A DNA stretch of 64,000 nucleotides from Roseiarcus sp963835215 (GTDB lineage Bacteria > Pseudomonadota > Alphaproteobacteria > Rhizobiales > Beijerinckiaceae). The position numbers and the translations under genes were made by a program. The notes beneath the pieces are model-generated. The model made no database searches, was not told where the DNA came from, and saw only the letters and a list, made by a program, of their open reading frames with translations. Positions 27,291 to 37,599 of the stretch are shown piece by piece; position 1 is the stretch's first letter; the number at the start of each line of letters is the position of its first letter. The stretch spans positions 1,726,587-1,790,586 of the forward strand of contig CAWIES010000002.1 of assembly GCA_963835215.1 (NCBI GenBank), written 5' to 3'.

Positions 27291-27415
27291 AGGCGCGCCG
27301 AAATCACCCGTCGATCTGCGGGCTCGACTTGCCGGCCCAATCCCCTGAGCCTAGTCTTGCGCAAGAGGCGGCGCGATGAGGCCGCTTGACTCTCCATCGG
27401 TCGCCGGCAGAATGA

Positions 27416-27431
27416 TTGACCGATCGGTCAA
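27416..27431. promoter_or_regulatory. 16-bp perfect palindrome, TetR-type operator candidate
   Basis: TTGACCGATCGGTCAA, a perfect 16-base palindrome 83 bases before the nucleoside-binding-protein start. Sites of the form TGACCG-n-CGGTCA are typical of TetR-family operators. No regulator gene is adjacent. Confidence 0.5.
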
Positions 27432-27513
27432 GTCTGCTCGCTCGCAGAATTTCGCGGACGCGATCGCGTGTGCAAGGGCGCTAGCTCGGTCGAAATCAAT
27501 AAGGGAGAGTTGC

Positions 27514-28524
27514 ATGGCCGGTCGTCGGTTTTCTGCTTTGTTCTCGGGCCTCGCCGCGGCGACGCTCGTATCCGCAGCGGCGTTCGCCGCCGACGTCAAG
27601 CCGGCCGTGATCTATGACCTCGGCGGCAAATTCGACAAATCGTTCAACGAAGGCGTCTTCAACGGCGCGCAGAAATTCAAGAAGGATACGGGCGTCGATT
27701 TCCGCGACCTCGAAATCCAGAACGACGCCCAGCGCGAGCAGGTGCTGCGCAAGTTCGCCAAGGACGGCTTCTCGCCGATCATGACAGTCGGCTTCGCCTG
27801 GGCGACCGCGCTCGGCAAGGTCGCCGACGAATTCCCCAACACCAAGTTCGGCATCATCGACATGGTGGTCGACAAGCCCAACGTGCAGTCGATCGTCTTC
27901 AAGGAGCATGAGGGCTCGTTCCTGGCCGGCGTCATCGCCGCCAAGACCTCCAAGACCGGCAAGGTCGGCTTCGTCGGCGGCATGGACATTCCGCTGATCT
28001 CGAAGTTCGAATGCGGCTACGCGCAGGGCGTCGCCTACGCTTCCGGCGGCAAGGACGAAGTCTTCGCCAATATGACCGGCACGACGCCGGCGGCCTGGAA
28101 CGATCCGGTCAAGGGCGGCGAACTCGCCAAGTCGCAGATCGATCGCGGCGCCGACATCGTCTACGCCGCCGCCGGCGCGACCGGCCAGGGCGTGCTCAAG
28201 GCCGCCGCCGATGCCGGCAAGCTCGGCATCGGCGTCGATTCCGACCAGGACGATCTGTTCCCCGGCAAGGTGCTGACCTCGATGCTCAAGCACGTCGACG
28301 TCGCCACCTACAAGTCGTTCATGGACGCCAAGAACGGCACCTGGAAGCCCGGCATTCAGGCGCTCGGCCTCAAGGAAGGCGGCGTCGACTTCGCCAGCGA
28401 CGAATGGAACAAAGACGTGCTGACCCCCGACGTGAAGGCCGCCGCCGACGCGGCCAAGGCCGACATCATCGCCGGCAAGATCGAGGTCCACGACTACATG
28501 GCCGACAACAAGTGCCCGAACTGA
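27514..28524 (+). CDS. BMP-family ABC transporter substrate-binding protein (nucleosides)
   Basis: 336-residue periplasmic lipoprotein-like/BMP binding protein. Signal peptide: MAGRRFSALFSGLAAATLVS, AAAFA. BMP features: VIYDLGGKFDKSFNEGVFNG, VVDKPNVQSIVFKEHEGSFL, TGKVGFVGGMDIPLISKFEC, DIVYAAAGATGQGVLKAAAD and GVDSDQDDLFPGKVLTSMLK. BMP proteins of this kind bind purine or pyrimidine nucleosides; the downstream cdd, phosphorylase and deoA genes support that. GGGAGAG precedes ATG 27514; the longer frame starts inside the operator region. First gene of the salvage operon. Confidence 0.95.
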   Translation: MAGRRFSALFSGLAAATLVSAAAFAADVKPAVIYDLGGKFDKSFNEGVFNGAQKFKKDTGVDFRDLEIQNDAQREQVLRKFAKDGFSPIMTVGFAWATALGKVADEFPNTKFGIIDMVVDKPNVQSIVFKEHEGSFLAGVIAAKTSKTGKVGFVGGMDIPLISKFECGYAQGVAYASGGKDEVFANMTGTTPAAWNDPVKGGELAKSQIDRGADIVYAAAGATGQGVLKAAADAGKLGIGVDSDQDDLFPGKVLTSMLKHVDVATYKSFMDAKNGTWKPGIQALGLKEGGVDFASDEWNKDVLTPDVKAAADAAKADIIAGKIEVHDYMADNKCPN

Positions 28525-28550
28525 GCGCCTCGCTGATCGTGTGAGGCGCG

Positions 28551-28576
28551 CCCTCTCCTCCTAACCGGGGAGAGGG
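28551..28576 (+). repeat. Hairpin CCCTCTCC/GGAGAGGG after the binding-protein gene
   Basis: 8-bp stem with a 10-base loop, 27 bases after the stop. No T-run follows. Belongs to the CTCTCC..GGAGAG palindrome class seen elsewhere in the window; may stabilise the upstream mRNA. Confidence 0.5.
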
Positions 28577-28587
28577 ACCGCTCGGGC

Positions 28588-28614
28588 GGGCGCGGCTCAA
28601 GGGAAGCCGCGCCC
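28588..28614 (+). repeat. Hairpin GGGCGCGGCT/AGCCGCGCCC before the ATPase gene
   Basis: Perfect 10-bp stem with the 7-base loop CAAGGGA. The loop contains AAGGGA, the only ribosome-site-like sequence before the proposed ATPase start, so the stem may modulate translation. Confidence 0.45.
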
Positions 28615-28618
28615 AGCC

Positions 28619-30197
<1,579 letters not shown>

Positions 30198-30201
<4 letters not shown>

Positions 30202-31313
30202 GCGTCGCCGCTCAAGCCCCTGCCGGCCTGGGCCGACGTCGCGCTGATCCCGCTGATCAATGTCACGGCGGCTTTCGTCATCTCGGGCCTCGTGGTGCTG
30301 GCGATCGGCGAGAACCCGATCGAGGCGGTGCAGCTGCTGATCGTCGGCGCGCTCGGCGATCTCGAAGGGATCGGCTTCACGCTCTATTACGCGACCAGCT
30401 TCATCTTCACCGGCCTCGCGGTGGCGATCTGCTTTCACGCCGGCCTGTTCAACATCGGCGTCGAGGGCCAGGCCTATGTCGCTGGTCTTGGCGCGGCGCT
30501 GGCTTCGCTCTATCTCGGCGCGTTTCTGCCGGGCTATAGCGCTCGCGATCGTCGCCATTCTCGCCGGCGCGCTGTTCGGCGCCGCCTTCGCCGCCATTCC
30601 CGGCTATCTCCAGGCCAAGCGCGACAGCCACATCGTCATCACGACGATCATGTTCAACTACATCGCCTCGGCGCTGATGGGCTATCTGCTGGTCGACGTG
30701 CTGCGCGTGCCGGGCCAGATGAACGCCGAGACGCCCGGCTTTCCGCCACTACGGCATCGTGCCGCAGTTCCACGACGTGCTGAAGCCGTTCGGCGTCATC
30801 TGGCCGGAGACGCCGTTCAATCTGTCCTTCCTGCTGGCGCTCGCCGCCGCCTTCGGCGTCTGGGCGCTGATCTGGCGCACGCGGCTCGGCTACGAGATCC
30901 GCACGGTCGGCGCCAATCCGACCGCGGCAGTCTATGGCGGCATTTCGCCCGCGCGCATCACCATCGTCACGACGCTGCTGTCGGGCGCGCTTGCGGGCGG
31001 CATGGCGGCCAACGTCATCCTCGGCGAGGAGCATCGCCTGATCCTCGAATACACCGCCGGCTTCGGCTTCGTCGGCATCGCGGTCGCGCTGATGGGCCGC
31101 GCCCATCCGGTCGGCATCGTGCTCGCGGCGATCCTGTTCGGCATGCTCTACCAGGGCGGCGCCGAACTCGCCTTCGACAAGCCGAAGATCAGCCGCGACA
31201 TGATCGTCGTCATCCAGGGCCTGGTCGTGCTGTTCGCCGGCGCGCTCGAACACATGTTCCGCCGTCCGGTGGCGGCGCTGCTCGCGCGCCGCACCACGCA
31301 ACCGCCGATCTGA
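30198..31313 (+). CDS. Nucleoside ABC transporter permease 1 (frameshifts)
   Basis: Inner-membrane permease of the BPD_transp_2 type, about 370 residues when repaired: WADVALIPLINVTAAFVISG, GENPIEAVQLLIVGALGDLE, ICFHAGLFNIGVEGQAYVAG (family signature), IPGYLQAKRDSHIVITTIMF, TVGANPTAAVYGGISPARIT and HPVGIVLAAILFGMLYQGGA. Breaks near 30212, 30540 and 30748, each one extra base. Start ATG 30198 overlaps the ATPase stop by 4 bases. It pairs with the next permease. Confidence 0.9.
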
Positions 31314-31321
31314 GGAGCGAG

Positions 31322-32293
31322 ATGGAAGCCTTCGACGCCTTCATCGTCATCTTCGGCTCCGGCATCCGTCTCGCCGTGCCGTTGATCCTCGCCTGTCTCG
31401 CCGGCCTGTGGTCGGAGCGCTCGGGCGTCGTCGACATCGGCTTCGAGGGCAAGATGCTGACCGGCGCGTTCGCCGGCGCGGCGGTCGCGACCTACACCGG
31501 CAGCGCCTGGATCGGGCTGCTCGCCGGCGTCGCCGCGACCGTCGTCGTGTCGCTGATCCACGGCTACGCCTCGATCGACCAGCGCGCCAATCAGATCGTC
31601 TCGGGCACCGCGATCAACATGGTCGCCGACGGCCTGACCGCGCTGATCGGCAACGCGATCTGGTCGCAGGGCGGGCGCACGCCGCAACTGCCGGACACGG
31701 CGCTGTTCAACACCATCCAGCTGCCCTTTGTCGCCGAGCTCGGCGGCGTGCCGATCCTCGGCCCGATCTATCGCCATCTGATCTCCGGCCACGACATCAT
31801 CACCTATGTCGCCTTCGCCATGGTGCCGGTGACCTATTGGGCGCTCTACCGCACGCGCTTCGGCCTGCGCCTGCGCGCGGTCGGCGAGAACCCCGCCGCG
31901 GTCGACACCGCCGGCATTTCGGTGCGCGGCTTGCGCTACAGCGCGGTCGTCATCTGCGGCGTGCTCGTCGGCCTGTCCGGCGTCTATCTCTCGCTCGCCC
32001 AGGCCGCTTATTTCCAGCCGCACATGAGCGCCGGCAAGGGCTTCATCGCGCTCGCGGCGCTGGTGTTCGCCAAATGGCGGCCGTGGCCGGCGCTGGCGAC
32101 CTGCCTGCTGTTCGGCTTTCTCGACGCGCTGTCGATGCGCCTGCAGGGCGTGGTGCTGCCGGGCATCGGCCCGGTGCCGGTGCAGGCGATCCAGGCGCTG
32201 CCCTATGTCCTGACCGTGGTGCTGCTCGCCGGCTTCATCGGCAAGGCGATCCCGCCCAAGGCTTCGGGCGTTCCCTATGTCAAGGAGCGCTGA
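31322..32293 (+). CDS. Nucleoside ABC transporter permease 2
   Basis: 323 residues, intact. About eight helices: FGSGIRLAVPLILACLAGLW, SERSGVVDIGFEGKMLTGAF (signature), DQRANQIVSGTAINMVADGL, RAVGENPAAVDTAGISVRGL, AAYFQPHMSAGKGFIALAAL and GKAIPPKASGVPYVKER at the end. GAGGAGCGAG immediately precedes the ATG; the gap after permease 1 is 8 bases. Forms the channel with permease 1. Confidence 0.95.
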   Translation: MEAFDAFIVIFGSGIRLAVPLILACLAGLWSERSGVVDIGFEGKMLTGAFAGAAVATYTGSAWIGLLAGVAATVVVSLIHGYASIDQRANQIVSGTAINMVADGLTALIGNAIWSQGGRTPQLPDTALFNTIQLPFVAELGGVPILGPIYRHLISGHDIITYVAFAMVPVTYWALYRTRFGLRLRAVGENPAAVDTAGISVRGLRYSAVVICGVLVGLSGVYLSLAQAAYFQPHMSAGKGFIALAALVFAKWRPWPALATCLLFGFLDALSMRLQGVVLPGIGPVPVQAIQALPYVLTVVLLAGFIGKAIPPKASGVPYVKER

Positions 32294-32722
32294 GGCCAGC
32301 CTGGAGGCGCTGTTCGACGCCGCGAAGGCGGCGTACGGCCACGCCTATGCGCCCTATTCGCATTTCAACGTCGGCGCGGCGATCCGCACGCCGAGCGGCG
32401 AGATCTTTTCCGGCTGCAATGTCGAGAACGCCGCCTATCCGCAAGGCGCCTGCGCGGAGGCCGGCGCGATCGCCGCGATGGCGCTGGCGGGCGAGCGGCG
32501 CATCGCCGAAATCTGTCGTCGTCGGCGACGGCGAAGGCCTGTGCACGCCCTGCGGCGGCTGCCGCCAGCGCATCCGCGAATTCGCCGACGCCGCGACGCC
32601 GATCCATATCGCCGGGCCGGAGGGCGTGCGCGCGAGCTTCACGCTCGACGAGCTGCTGCCGCATTCGTTCGGGCCGGAGCATTTGCGGGCGGTGAGGGGC
32701 CGGCGCGCTGGAACCAAATTGA
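32277..32722 (+). CDS. cdd: Cytidine deaminase (frameshifted)
   Basis: Deaminates cytidine/deoxycytidine to uridine/deoxyuridine. Seen: LFDAAKAAYGHAYAPYSHFN, VGAAIRTPSGEIFSGCNVEN, AAYPQGACAEAGAIAAMALA (zinc ligand and catalytic CAE) and, after a break near 32515, VVVGDGEGLCTPCGGCRQRI with the other two zinc cysteines (PCGGC). One extra T in ATCTGTCGTCGTC explains the break; a second near the end is needed to reach ALEPN and TGA 32720. ATG 32277 overlaps the permease by 17 bases. About 145 aa. Confidence 0.9.
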
Positions 32723-32746
32723 CGCGTTATATAAAATCTCTATATT
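32719..32746 (+). promoter_or_regulatory. Internal promoter before the toxin gene
   Basis: TTGACG, 16-base AT-rich spacer, TATATT (32741-32746), only 8 bases before the toxin ATG at 32755. If used, the toxin mRNA would have almost no leader. It contrasts sharply with the GC-rich surroundings. Confidence 0.5.
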
Positions 32747-32754
32747 CTTGCCTG

Positions 32755-33006
32755 ATGAAGAGGATCGTGTTCCTCGAGCCGGCGGTGGCGGCGCTGCAGA
32801 AGCATCGCAACATGGCCGAGCGGATCTGCGGACAAGATCGCGGCCTACGCCGAAGATCCCGCCGTCGCTGGCGAATCAGGTGACGGAATTGCGCGGCTCT
32901 GCCTTCGAAGCGACTGCGAGTTGGAGACTTTCGAATTCTGTTCGAAGAGACGGAGACCGAAATCATCGTCTCCGAGATCGGGCCACGCGGTTCGATCTAC
33001 GAATGA
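32755..33006 (+). CDS. RelE/HigB-type toxin (frameshifted)
   Basis: MKRIVFLEPAVAALQKHRNM, then KIAAYAEDPA, NQVTELRGSAFKRLRVGDFR and ILFEETETEIIVSEIGPRGS, SIYE-stop, read over at least three frame changes (about 32830, 32870, 32910). The R-x-G-D-F/Y-R and I-x-V-x-x-I-G-x-R end are typical of RelE/ParE mRNA-interferase folds. About 83 residues. It precedes an XRE-type antitoxin gene, the HigBA order. Confidence 0.75.
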
Positions 33007-33021
33007 AAGGAGAACGTGACG

Positions 33022-33384
33022 ATGACCGCCAAATTCATCGCCACGCCCGGCGGCGAAAAATTGGCTATCCTGCCGGCCGTCGGAATACGAAGACATGCGC
33101 GACGCGCTCGCTCCATCAAGGCGCGATGGCGCGATTACCGCGCCGGGCGCGACGGAGGGCTGACGCTCGAGGAGGTCGACGCGCTGCTCGCGGCGCCGAC
33201 GCCGCTCGCATTCTGGCGCGCCAAGCGCGGCATGACGCAGGCCGCGCTCGCCAAGGCCGCCGAGACGACGCAGCCCCATATCGCCGACCTCGAATCCGGC
33301 AAGCACGGCGGATCGCTCGAAATCATGGCGCGGATCGCCAAGGCGCTGAAGATCAAGGTCGACGATCTCGTGGACGAGGACTGA
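33022..33384 (+). CDS. XRE-family antitoxin, HigA-like (two compensating shifts)
   Basis: 120 residues. The helix-turn-helix is clear: PLAFWRAKRGMTQAALAKAA, ETTQPHIADLESGKHGGSLE, IMARIAKALKIKVDDLVDED. The N-terminal part reads MTAKFIATPGGEKLAILPAV, then EYEDMRDALA in another frame before returning to frame, so two small indels lie at about 33080 and 33112. AGGAG precedes it; ATG 33022 is chosen over GTG 33016 on spacing. It follows the toxin by 15 bases and probably represses the pair. Confidence 0.85.
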   Translation: MTAKFIATPGGEKLAILPAVGIRRHARRARSIKARWRDYRAGRDGGLTLEEVDALLAAPTPLAFWRAKRGMTQAALAKAAETTQPHIADLESGKHGGSLEIMARIAKALKIKVDDLVDED

Positions 33385-33492
33385 GTCCTGCACATGCTGG
33401 GCCGGCACTCTGACTGAGCGAATTGCACGCGATCGTCATGGCGGCTGTCGCATCCACGCGTCGCTTGCAGGCCTCGAGTGGCGCACGCGATG

Positions 33493-33523
33493 CGCGATGG
33501 CCGGGACAAGCCCGGCCATGACG
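33493..33523. repeat. Palindrome ATGGCCGGGacaaGCCCGGCCAT type
   Basis: Short dyad (GATGGCCGGGACAAGCCCGG plus CCATG). Same class as the repeats at 46965-47060: the C/TGGGxxTTGACCCGGG-like alphaproteobacterial palindrome found between genes. Confidence 0.5.
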
Positions 33524-33532
33524 CAGAGAGCG

Positions 33533-34354
33533 TTGACTTCGATCCGACGCCGCCGTCGCCGCGCTCGCCAAGCGCGGCGTCGCCGCGCTGCCGCCGCTCG
33601 GCTTCGTGCTCGGCTCGGGCCTCGGCGCGCTTGCCGACGAAGCTCGAGGACGCGATCGTCATTCCCTACGCGGAAATTCCCGGCTTTCCCGTGCCCAGCG
33701 TCGCCGGCCACAGCGGGCGGCTGGTGGTCGGCGAGCTCGAGGGCAAGCGCGTCGCGCTGTTCCAGGGCCGCGGCCATTATTACGAGCGCGGCGACGCGCG
33801 GCGCGATGGCGTCGCGATCGAGACCTTCAAGCGGCTCGGCGGGCGCACCCTGTTCCTCACCAACGCCGCCGGCGGCCTGCATGCCGAATGGCGCCCGCCG
33901 GCGCTCGTCGCGATCACCGACCACATCAATTTCGCCGGCGCCAATCCGCTGATCGGCTTGCCGGGCGACGACCGCTTCGTGCCGATGACCAGCGCCTACG
34001 ATCCGCGCGCTGCTGGCGAACCTGAAGCGCGCCGCGCGGCGCGCCGACGTCGAGCTGCACGAGGGCGTCTACATGTGGTTCTCCGGCCCGTCGCTTCGAG
34101 ACGCCGGCGGAAATCCGCGCCGCCAAGATCCTCGGCGCCGATCTCGTCGGCATGTCGACCGTGCCGGAGGTGATGCTCGCGCGCTATCTCGGCTTGCGCT
34201 TGCGTCGCCGTCTCGCTGGTGACCAATTTCGCCGCGGGCCTTCGGGCGGCGATCCCAGCCACGAGGAGACGCAGGACGTCGCCGCGCTCGGCTCGCGAGC
34301 AGTTTCGCACGCTGCTGCGCGCCTTCATCGCCGCGCACGAGCGAAGCGCCGTGA
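33533..34354 (+). CDS. Purine nucleoside phosphorylase, inosine/guanosine type (many frameshifts)
   Basis: Splits purine nucleosides with phosphate to base plus (deoxy)ribose 1-phosphate. Class II trimer-type motifs: LPPLGFVLGSGLGALADE, IPYAEIPGFPVPSVAGHSGR, LVVGELEGKRVALFQGRGHY, YERGDARR, TLFLTNAAGGLHAEW, ITDHINFAGANPLIGL, GADLVGMSTVPEVMLARY, VSLVTNFAAG, and SHEETQDVAAL. At least six breaks (near 33545, 33650, 34008, 34096, 34210, 34290), mostly one extra base. The start near TTG 33533 is uncertain. The stop TGA overlaps the deoA start (TGATG). About 270 aa when repaired. Confidence 0.88.
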
Positions 34355-35694
34355 TGCTGCCGCAGGAGATCATCCGCGCCAAGCGCGACGGGCGGCGCTT
34401 TAAGCGAAGCCGAGATCGCCGAGTTCATCGCCGGCCTGACCGTCCGGCGCGGTCAGCGAAGGGCAGGCCGCCGCCTTCGCCATGGCGGTGTTCTTTCGCG
34501 GCATGAACCTCGACGAGCGCGTCGCGCTGACGCGGGCGATGACGCGCTTCGGGCGCGATGCTCGACTGGCGCGCGCTCGATCTGCCCGGGCCGGTCGTCG
34601 ACAAGCATTCGACCGGCGGCGTCGGCGACAATGTCAGCCTGATGCTGGCGCCGATGCTCGCCGCCTGCGGCGCCTACGTGCCGATGATCTCCGGGCGCGG
34701 CCTCGGCCACACCGGCGGCACGCTCGACAAGCTCGACTTCGATCCCCGGCTATGTCTCGCAGCCCGACATCGCGCTGCTTCCGCCAGGTCGTCGCCGAGG
34801 TCGGCTGCGCGATCATCGGCCAGACCGCCGATCTCGCCCCCGCCGACAGGCGCCTCTACGCCATTCGCGACGTGACGGCGACGGTCGAGTCGATCGCGCT
34901 GATCACCGCCTCGATCCTCTCGAAGAAGCTGGCGGCGGGGCTGCAGGCGCTGGTGATGGACGTCAAGACCGGCTCGGGCGCCTTCATGCCGACGCTTCGA
35001 AGGCGCGCGCGATCTTGCCGAGAGCATCGCCGCCGTCGCCAACGGCGCCGGCCTGCCGACGGTCGCGCTGATCACCGACATGGACGAGCCGCTGGCGAGC
35101 GCCGCCGGCAATGCGGTCGAGGTGCAGAATGCGGTCGACTATCTCACCGGCGCACGGCGCGACGCGCGGCTGCACGCGGTGACGCTGGCGCTCGGGGCGG
35201 AGGCGCTGACGCTGAGCGGCCTCGCGCCCGACTCGGCCGCCGGCCGCGCCGCGCTGGAGCGCGCGCTCGCGAGCGGCGCGGCGGCGGAGCGTTTCGAGCG
35301 CATGGTCGCCGCGCTCGGCGGTCCGACTGATTTGATCGCCAATGCGCGCGCGCTGCTGCCGGCGGCGCCAATTGTCGTCGCCGCCGCGCCCGAGCGGGCA
35401 GGCTATGTGCAGACAATTGACGCGCGCGAAATCGGCCTCGCCGTGGTCGAGCTTGGCGGCGGGCGGGCGCGCGCGAGCGACACGATCGATCCCGCCGTCG
35501 GCCTCACCGCGCTTGCCGGCATCGGCGCGGCAGTCTCGGCGGACGCGCCGCTGGCGCTGGTCCATGCGCGCGATGCTGCGCAGGCCGAGGCGGCTTTCCG
35601 GCGGCTGCGCGCCGCCTATCGCATCGGCGATGCGCCGCCCGCCACGCTGGCCGATCCCGTGGTCGCCCGCGTCGGCGGCGGAGCGACGGCGTGA
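34354..35694 (+). CDS. deoA: Thymidine phosphorylase (frameshifts)
   Basis: Converts thymidine/deoxyuridine to base and deoxyribose 1-phosphate. Starts MLPQEIIRAKRDGR; then AEIAEFIAGLTV, FAMAVFFRGMNLDERVALTR, the signature DKHSTGGVGDNVSLMLAPML, SGRGLGHTGGTLDKLDSIPG, QTADLAPADRRLYAIRDVTA, VESIALITASILSKKLAAGL, VMDVKTGSGAF. The C-terminal domain from 35080 is in one frame (ALVHARDAAQAEAAFRRLRA). Breaks near 34400, 34450, 34555, 34744, 34780 and 34995, mostly extra bases. About 440 aa. It follows the purine phosphorylase with TGATG coupling. Confidence 0.93.
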
Positions 35695-36636
35695 GCATCC
35701 TCGTCGCCATCACCGGCTGGGACGGCTCGCCGTGGGTCGAGGCGCTGCAGGCGGCATTGCCCAGCCACGCGATCGCGACGCCCGATACGCTGACCGATCG
35801 TTCCTCGATCCGCTACGCGGTGTGCTGGCGGCAGGCGCCGGGGTCGCTCGCCGATCTACCGAACTTGCAGGCGATCTTCTCCCCCGGCGCCGGCGTCGAT
35901 CACTTGTTTCGCGATCCTTACCTGCCGCAAGTCCCGATTGTGCGCCTGGTCGATCCCGATCTGCGCGACCGCATGGGCGAATGGGTCGCCCTGCATACGC
36001 TGCTGCACCACCGCCAGCAGCGCCGCTACGATCGCCAACAGTGGGAGCGCGTCTGGAGTCGAGGACGCTGAGCAGCCGGCGGCGGCGGAAGTGCGGGTCT
36101 CCGTCATGGGCCTGGGCGAACTCGGCCTCGATGCGGCGCGCAAGCTCGCCCACATCGGCTTCGACGTCGCCGGCTGGAGCGCCGGCGCGAAATCGGAACC
36201 GGGAATCGCCTGCTTTCATGGGCCGGGCGGCCTCGACGCGATGCTGGCGCGCACCGATATCCTGATCGCGCTGCTGCCGCTGACGCCGGCGACGCGCGGC
36301 ATTCTCAACGCCGATCTTTTCGCCAAGCTGGCGCGCGACGGGCGGCTCGGCGGGCCGGTGCTGCTCAATGCGGGGCGCGGCGGCCTGCATGTCGAGGCCG
36401 ACCTCGTCGCCGCGCTCGCGTCCGGCGTGCTGGCGGGCGCTTCGCTCGATGTGTTCGAGCAGGAGCCATTGCCCGAGTCCTCGCCGCTATGGCGTCACCC
36501 CAACGTGTACGTCAGCCCCCACAACGCCGCGCTCTCCGCCCCGCTGGCGCTGGCGCGCTACATCGCCGGACAGATCGCCGCTTTCGAGCGCGGCGAGCCG
36601 CTGCGCAATGTGGTGGAGCGGGCGCGGGGGTATTAG
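35691..36636 (+). CDS. Glyoxylate/hydroxypyruvate reductase A-like dehydrogenase (one frameshift)
   Basis: NAD(P)-dependent D-2-hydroxyacid dehydrogenase, GhrA branch, about 315 aa. First part: LVAITGWDGSPWVEALQAAL, LQAIFSPGAGVDHLFRD, MGEWVALHTLLHHRQQRRYD. After a break near 36058 (one extra A): VSVMGLGELGLDAARKLAHI (NAD fold), DILIALLPLTPATRGILNAD, LLNAGRGGLHVEADLVAALA, GASLDVFEQEPLPESSPLWR, HPNVYVSPHNAALS with the catalytic His. GTG start overlaps the deoA stop by 4 bases (GTGA). It is the last gene of this operon; its link to nucleoside salvage is not obvious. Confidence 0.9.
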
Positions 36637-36641
36637 CGTCT

Positions 36642-36775
36642 TCCCCTCTCCCCGCTTGCGGGGAGAGGCAGGGTGAGGGGCTTGGCGATTGGCCGCAGCA
36701 TTGCGATCAATCACCCCGCCCCTCATCCGGCCGACGTCGTCGGCCACCTTCTCCCCGCTTGCGGGGAGAAGGGAG
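36642..36775. repeat. Two CTCCCCGCTTGCGGGGAG palindromes
   Basis: Stem-loops CCTCTCCCCGCTTGCGGGGA with GAGG (36643-36666) and CTTCTCCCCGCTTGCGGGGA with GAAGG (about 36750-36773), joined by CCCTCATCCGGCCGACGTCG-type sequence. Widespread intergenic palindromes in Hyphomicrobiales. They lie between converging genes (ghrA-like and DsbA) and may act as bidirectional terminators. Confidence 0.65.
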
Positions 36776-36806
36776 CAGCGGGACGCCTGATCACACGCGC
36801 TCTAAA

Positions 36807-37442
36807 TCACTTCGCCACGCGGGCGCGAAAGTCGGCGACGATCTGCTTGAACTCGTCGTAGTCGAGCGCCTTCTCGACCTTGAAAGGGCCGATCAGGAAG
36901 ACTGGCGTCGCTTGCAGCCCGAGCGAGTCGGCCTGGTCCTTGTCGCGCTTGATCAGCGCCATGATGTCCGCGTCATGCGCCTTCAGATCCTCGTCGAGCT
37001 GGTCCATGTTGACGCCGGCGGCCTTGACCGCGTCGAGCATGCTCGCTTCGGGAATCTGCCCGCCATGCACGCCCATCAGCGCGAGATGCGCCTCGTGGTA
37101 CTTGCCCTGGTATTTTGCGGCGAGCGCTAGGCGTGCGCCATAGACGGACGAGGGCGCGAGGATCGGCCATTCCTTGTAGACGAGCCGCACCTTGCCGTCG
37201 GCATCGACGAATTTCTCGAGGTCGGGCGACGATTTTTTGCAGAAGGGGCAATTGTAATCCATGAAGGCGACGATCGTGACGTCGCCGGCGGGATTGCCCG
37301 CCACCGGCGCCGCCGGGTCGTTGAGGATCGCCGCGACGTCGATCGTCCCCGCCGCGGCGGCGCGTTGCGCCGCCCAGGGCGCGATCGGCAAGGCCAAGAT
37401 AGCCAAGAGCGCGGCGAGGCGCAGCAGACGCCTGCGGTTCAT
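36807..37442 (-). CDS. DsbA-family thiol:disulfide oxidoreductase
   Basis: 211 residues, periplasmic. Signal peptide MNRRRLLRLAALLAILALPI then APWAAQRAAAA. The thioredoxin fold has the active site MDYNCPFCKKSSPDLEKFV (CPFC) and the cis-proline LQATPVFLIGPFKVEKA. Resembles the DsbA/Com1-like, single-domain periplasmic oxidoreductases. Start 37442 has GGAG six bases before it; an earlier ATG (37472) has no ribosome site. Probably monocistronic. Confidence 0.93.
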   Translation of the reverse strand: MNRRRLLRLAALLAILALPIAPWAAQRAAAAGTIDVAAILNDPAAPVAGNPAGDVTIVAFMDYNCPFCKKSSPDLEKFVDADGKVRLVYKEWPILAPSSVYGARLALAAKYQGKYHEAHLALMGVHGGQIPEASMLDAVKAAGVNMDQLDEDLKAHDADIMALIKRDKDQADSLGLQATPVFLIGPFKVEKALDYDEFKQIVADFRARVAK

Positions 37443-37599
37443 GGAAGGCTCCGTTGCGATGGGGATTGGCATTTCTCGCTATCTTACAGTGCAGTGGGAG
37501 CAATTCATACTGCGCCGCGCGCCGCGGCGATCGCGGCGTCCGGTCTGTTGCGCCGGCGCCCTTTCAGAATCGGCCCCCGCAGCCTAAATCTTGCCTCGC

